The notes under the pieces were generated by a model. That model searched no databases, had not been told where the DNA came from, and saw nothing but the letters and a program-made list of their open reading frames with translations. DNA of 7,316 nucleotides from CAZXPA01 sp964642485. Its GTDB lineage: Bacteria > Patescibacteriota > Patescibacteriia > UBA2591 > UBA6264. The translations under genes and the position numbers were made by a program. This document shows, in pieces, positions 7,009 through 7,316 of this stretch (within the stretch, counting starts at the first letter, position 1; each line of letters begins with the position of its first letter). Location: the NCBI GenBank assembly GCA_964642485.1, contig CAZXPA010000034.1:1-7316 (forward strand), written 5' to 3'.

Positions 7009-7188
7009 GAACCTTACTCGCTTCGCTCGTCAGAACCTTGTTATTCACTTTGTTCATAATAAGAACCTTACTCGCTTTCCTCGTCAGAACCTTGTTATTC
7101 ACTTCGTTCATAATAAGAACCTTACTCGCTTTCCTGCCTGCCGGCAGGCAGGGCTCCAGAACCTTGTTATTCACTTTGTTCATAATAA
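7009..7188 (-). repeat. GGTTC-hairpin tandem array (three copies of a 54-bp composite unit)
   Basis: Composite units lie at 7004-7057, 7058-7111 and 7112-7183; the first two are 54 bp and the third 72 bp. On the plus strand GAACC recurs at 7009, 7033, 7063, 7087, 7117 and 7159, so spacings alternate 24 and 30 with one 42. Read on the minus strand, each GGTTC is followed by a block that folds on itself end to end. Type A is 19 nt: arms TGACGAGC and GCGAGTAA, loop GAA. Type B is 25 nt: arms TTATTATGAAC and GTGAATAACAA, loop GAA or AAA. In A (7014-7032) and B (7092-7116) nearly all non-Watson-Crick positions are G opposite A, including a tandem GA/AG pair two base pairs below the loop. The third A block (7122-7158) has gained a 20-bp palindrome. 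The array ends 50 bp before the ATPase start. Confidence 0.9.
7133..7152. repeat. Perfect 20-bp palindrome inserted in the third type-A hairpin
   Basis: CCTGCCTGCCGGCAGGCAGG is its own exact reverse complement. It sits near the apex of the third A block: on the minus strand GAGC is followed by the palindrome, then AAAGCGAG, where the intact copy at 7014-7032 has GAGC-GAA-GCGAG. The left basal arm also lacks the two bases AC. The block is 18 nt longer than its neighbour. The same palindrome, with one extra base per copy, forms the repeat inside the ATPase gene. Confidence 0.92.
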
Positions 7189-7190
7189 AT

Positions 7191-7214
7191 GAACTCGGAG
7201 TTCGAAAGCGAGTT
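7191..7214. repeat. Short inverted repeats at the distal end of the GGTTC array
   Basis: GAACTC-G-GAGTTC (7191-7203) is a 13-nt odd palindrome. An alternative pairing joins AACTCG (7192-7197) with CGAGTT (7209-7214) across 11 nt. A T-run (7216-7223) follows on the plus strand, giving a terminator-like outline, but there is no plus-strand gene here for it to end. It begins where the next GAACC of the array would be expected, so it may be a decayed array end. Confidence 0.6.
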
Positions 7215-7253
7215 GTTTTTTTTCGGGTTTTTCGAGAATAATTGCGCATAATC

Positions 7254-7267
7254 ACTATAACATTATA
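7254..7267 (-). promoter_or_regulatory. Possible -10 elements upstream of the ATPase transcript
   Basis: On the minus strand a perfect TATAAT occupies 7267-7262, and an overlapping extended -10 (TGT-TATAGT) occupies 7262-7254. Neither has a recognisable TTGACA at the usual 16-18 bp upstream; that position falls in the hairpin at 7274-7311. If used, transcription would begin near 7245 and give a leader of nearly 300 nt carrying the whole hairpin array. The region is AT-rich, so chance matches are likely. Confidence 0.3.
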
Positions 7268-7268
7268 A

Positions 7269-7316
7269 GAACCTGCTCACTGCGTCCCGATTTATCGGGA
7301 CTCCGTTCGCAGAACC
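7269..7316 (-). repeat. GGTTC-flanked long hairpin with a TCCCGAT/ATCGGGA tip (type C)
   Basis: Two GAACC pentamers (plus strand, 7269-7273 and 7312-7316) enclose a 38-nt block that folds end to end. On the minus strand the basal arms TGCGAACGGAG and CGCAGTGAGCA pair with only G-A mismatches (a tandem GA/AG plus two single ones), topped by a perfect TCCCGA/TCGGGA stem (T-A closing possible) at 7285-7300. It has the same design as the array at 7009-7188 but a different tip, and it touches the window end, so more units may follow. No T-tract follows in either direction. Confidence 0.85.

Noticed and set aside
7009..7188. CRISPR array
   Set aside because: The 24/30-nt segments between GAACC pentamers are themselves repeated and self-complementary, not unique spacers, and no cas gene is nearby.
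7009..7188. tRNA T-arm remnants (GGTTC)
   Set aside because: GGTTC resembles the tRNA T-loop start, but it is not followed by the RANNCC of a T-arm and no acceptor or anticodon stems are present.
7191..7223. Rho-independent terminator on the plus strand
   Set aside because: The hairpin plus T-run shape is present, but no plus-strand gene leads into it and the alternative pairings are weak.
6927..7241. 104-codon plus-strand frame with repeated RTLLA/RTLLF segments
   Set aside because: It only reads the 54-bp repeats on the other strand, overlaps the ATPase start, and has no family features.
6959..7255. 98-codon minus-strand frame with NKVNNKVL-type repeats as a real gene
   Set aside because: The peptide is a translation of the hairpin repeats plus a Lys-rich tail; both strands are open only because the unit is a multiple of three. 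Kept as a finding, not annotated as a CDS.

Overview
The window is AT-rich, every recognisable gene lies on the minus strand (read right to left), and junctions are very tight. It suggests a Candidate Phyla Radiation (Patescibacteria) genome, most likely Parcubacteria. The grounds are the GC-rich palindrome CCTGCCTGCCGGCAGGCAGG, present both between genes and in frame inside a gene as LPAGQAG repeats, the near absence of Shine-Dalgarno sequences, and a shortened AspRS. This assignment is inference; no marker gene such as 16S rRNA is present.

Layout in transcription order. 7316-6958 is about 360 bases without a convincing gene. It holds an unusual array: the pentamer GGTTC (GAACC on the plus strand) alternates with imperfect hairpins whose mismatches are almost all G opposite A. 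One hairpin has gained the 20-bp palindrome near its apex. 6957-4285 encodes a Ca2+-type P-type ATPase with three 21-bp copies of the same palindrome in frame just after the phosphorylation site. After an AT-rich inverted-repeat spacer comes a CaCA-family cation/Ca2+ exchanger (4195-3257). After a second spacer of tandem 8-mers around a small hairpin come asnS (3187-1898), aspS (1895-489) and the first 162 codons of ftsX (486-1), each separated from the next by only 2 nt.

Functionally there are two blocks. The ATPase and exchanger are both cation-efflux membrane proteins and plausibly form a calcium-extrusion pair. The asnS-aspS-ftsX block is a tightly packed operon joining two class IIb aminoacyl-tRNA synthetases to the membrane subunit of the FtsEX division complex. 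The presence of AsnRS suggests direct charging of tRNA-Asn and an AspRS specific for tRNA-Asp.

The most interesting material is the repeat biology: REP/BIME-like GGTTC hairpins with conserved tandem G-A mismatches, exchangeable palindromic tips, and a palindrome that occurs as a strict 20-mer in non-coding DNA but as frame-preserving 21-mers inside a gene.
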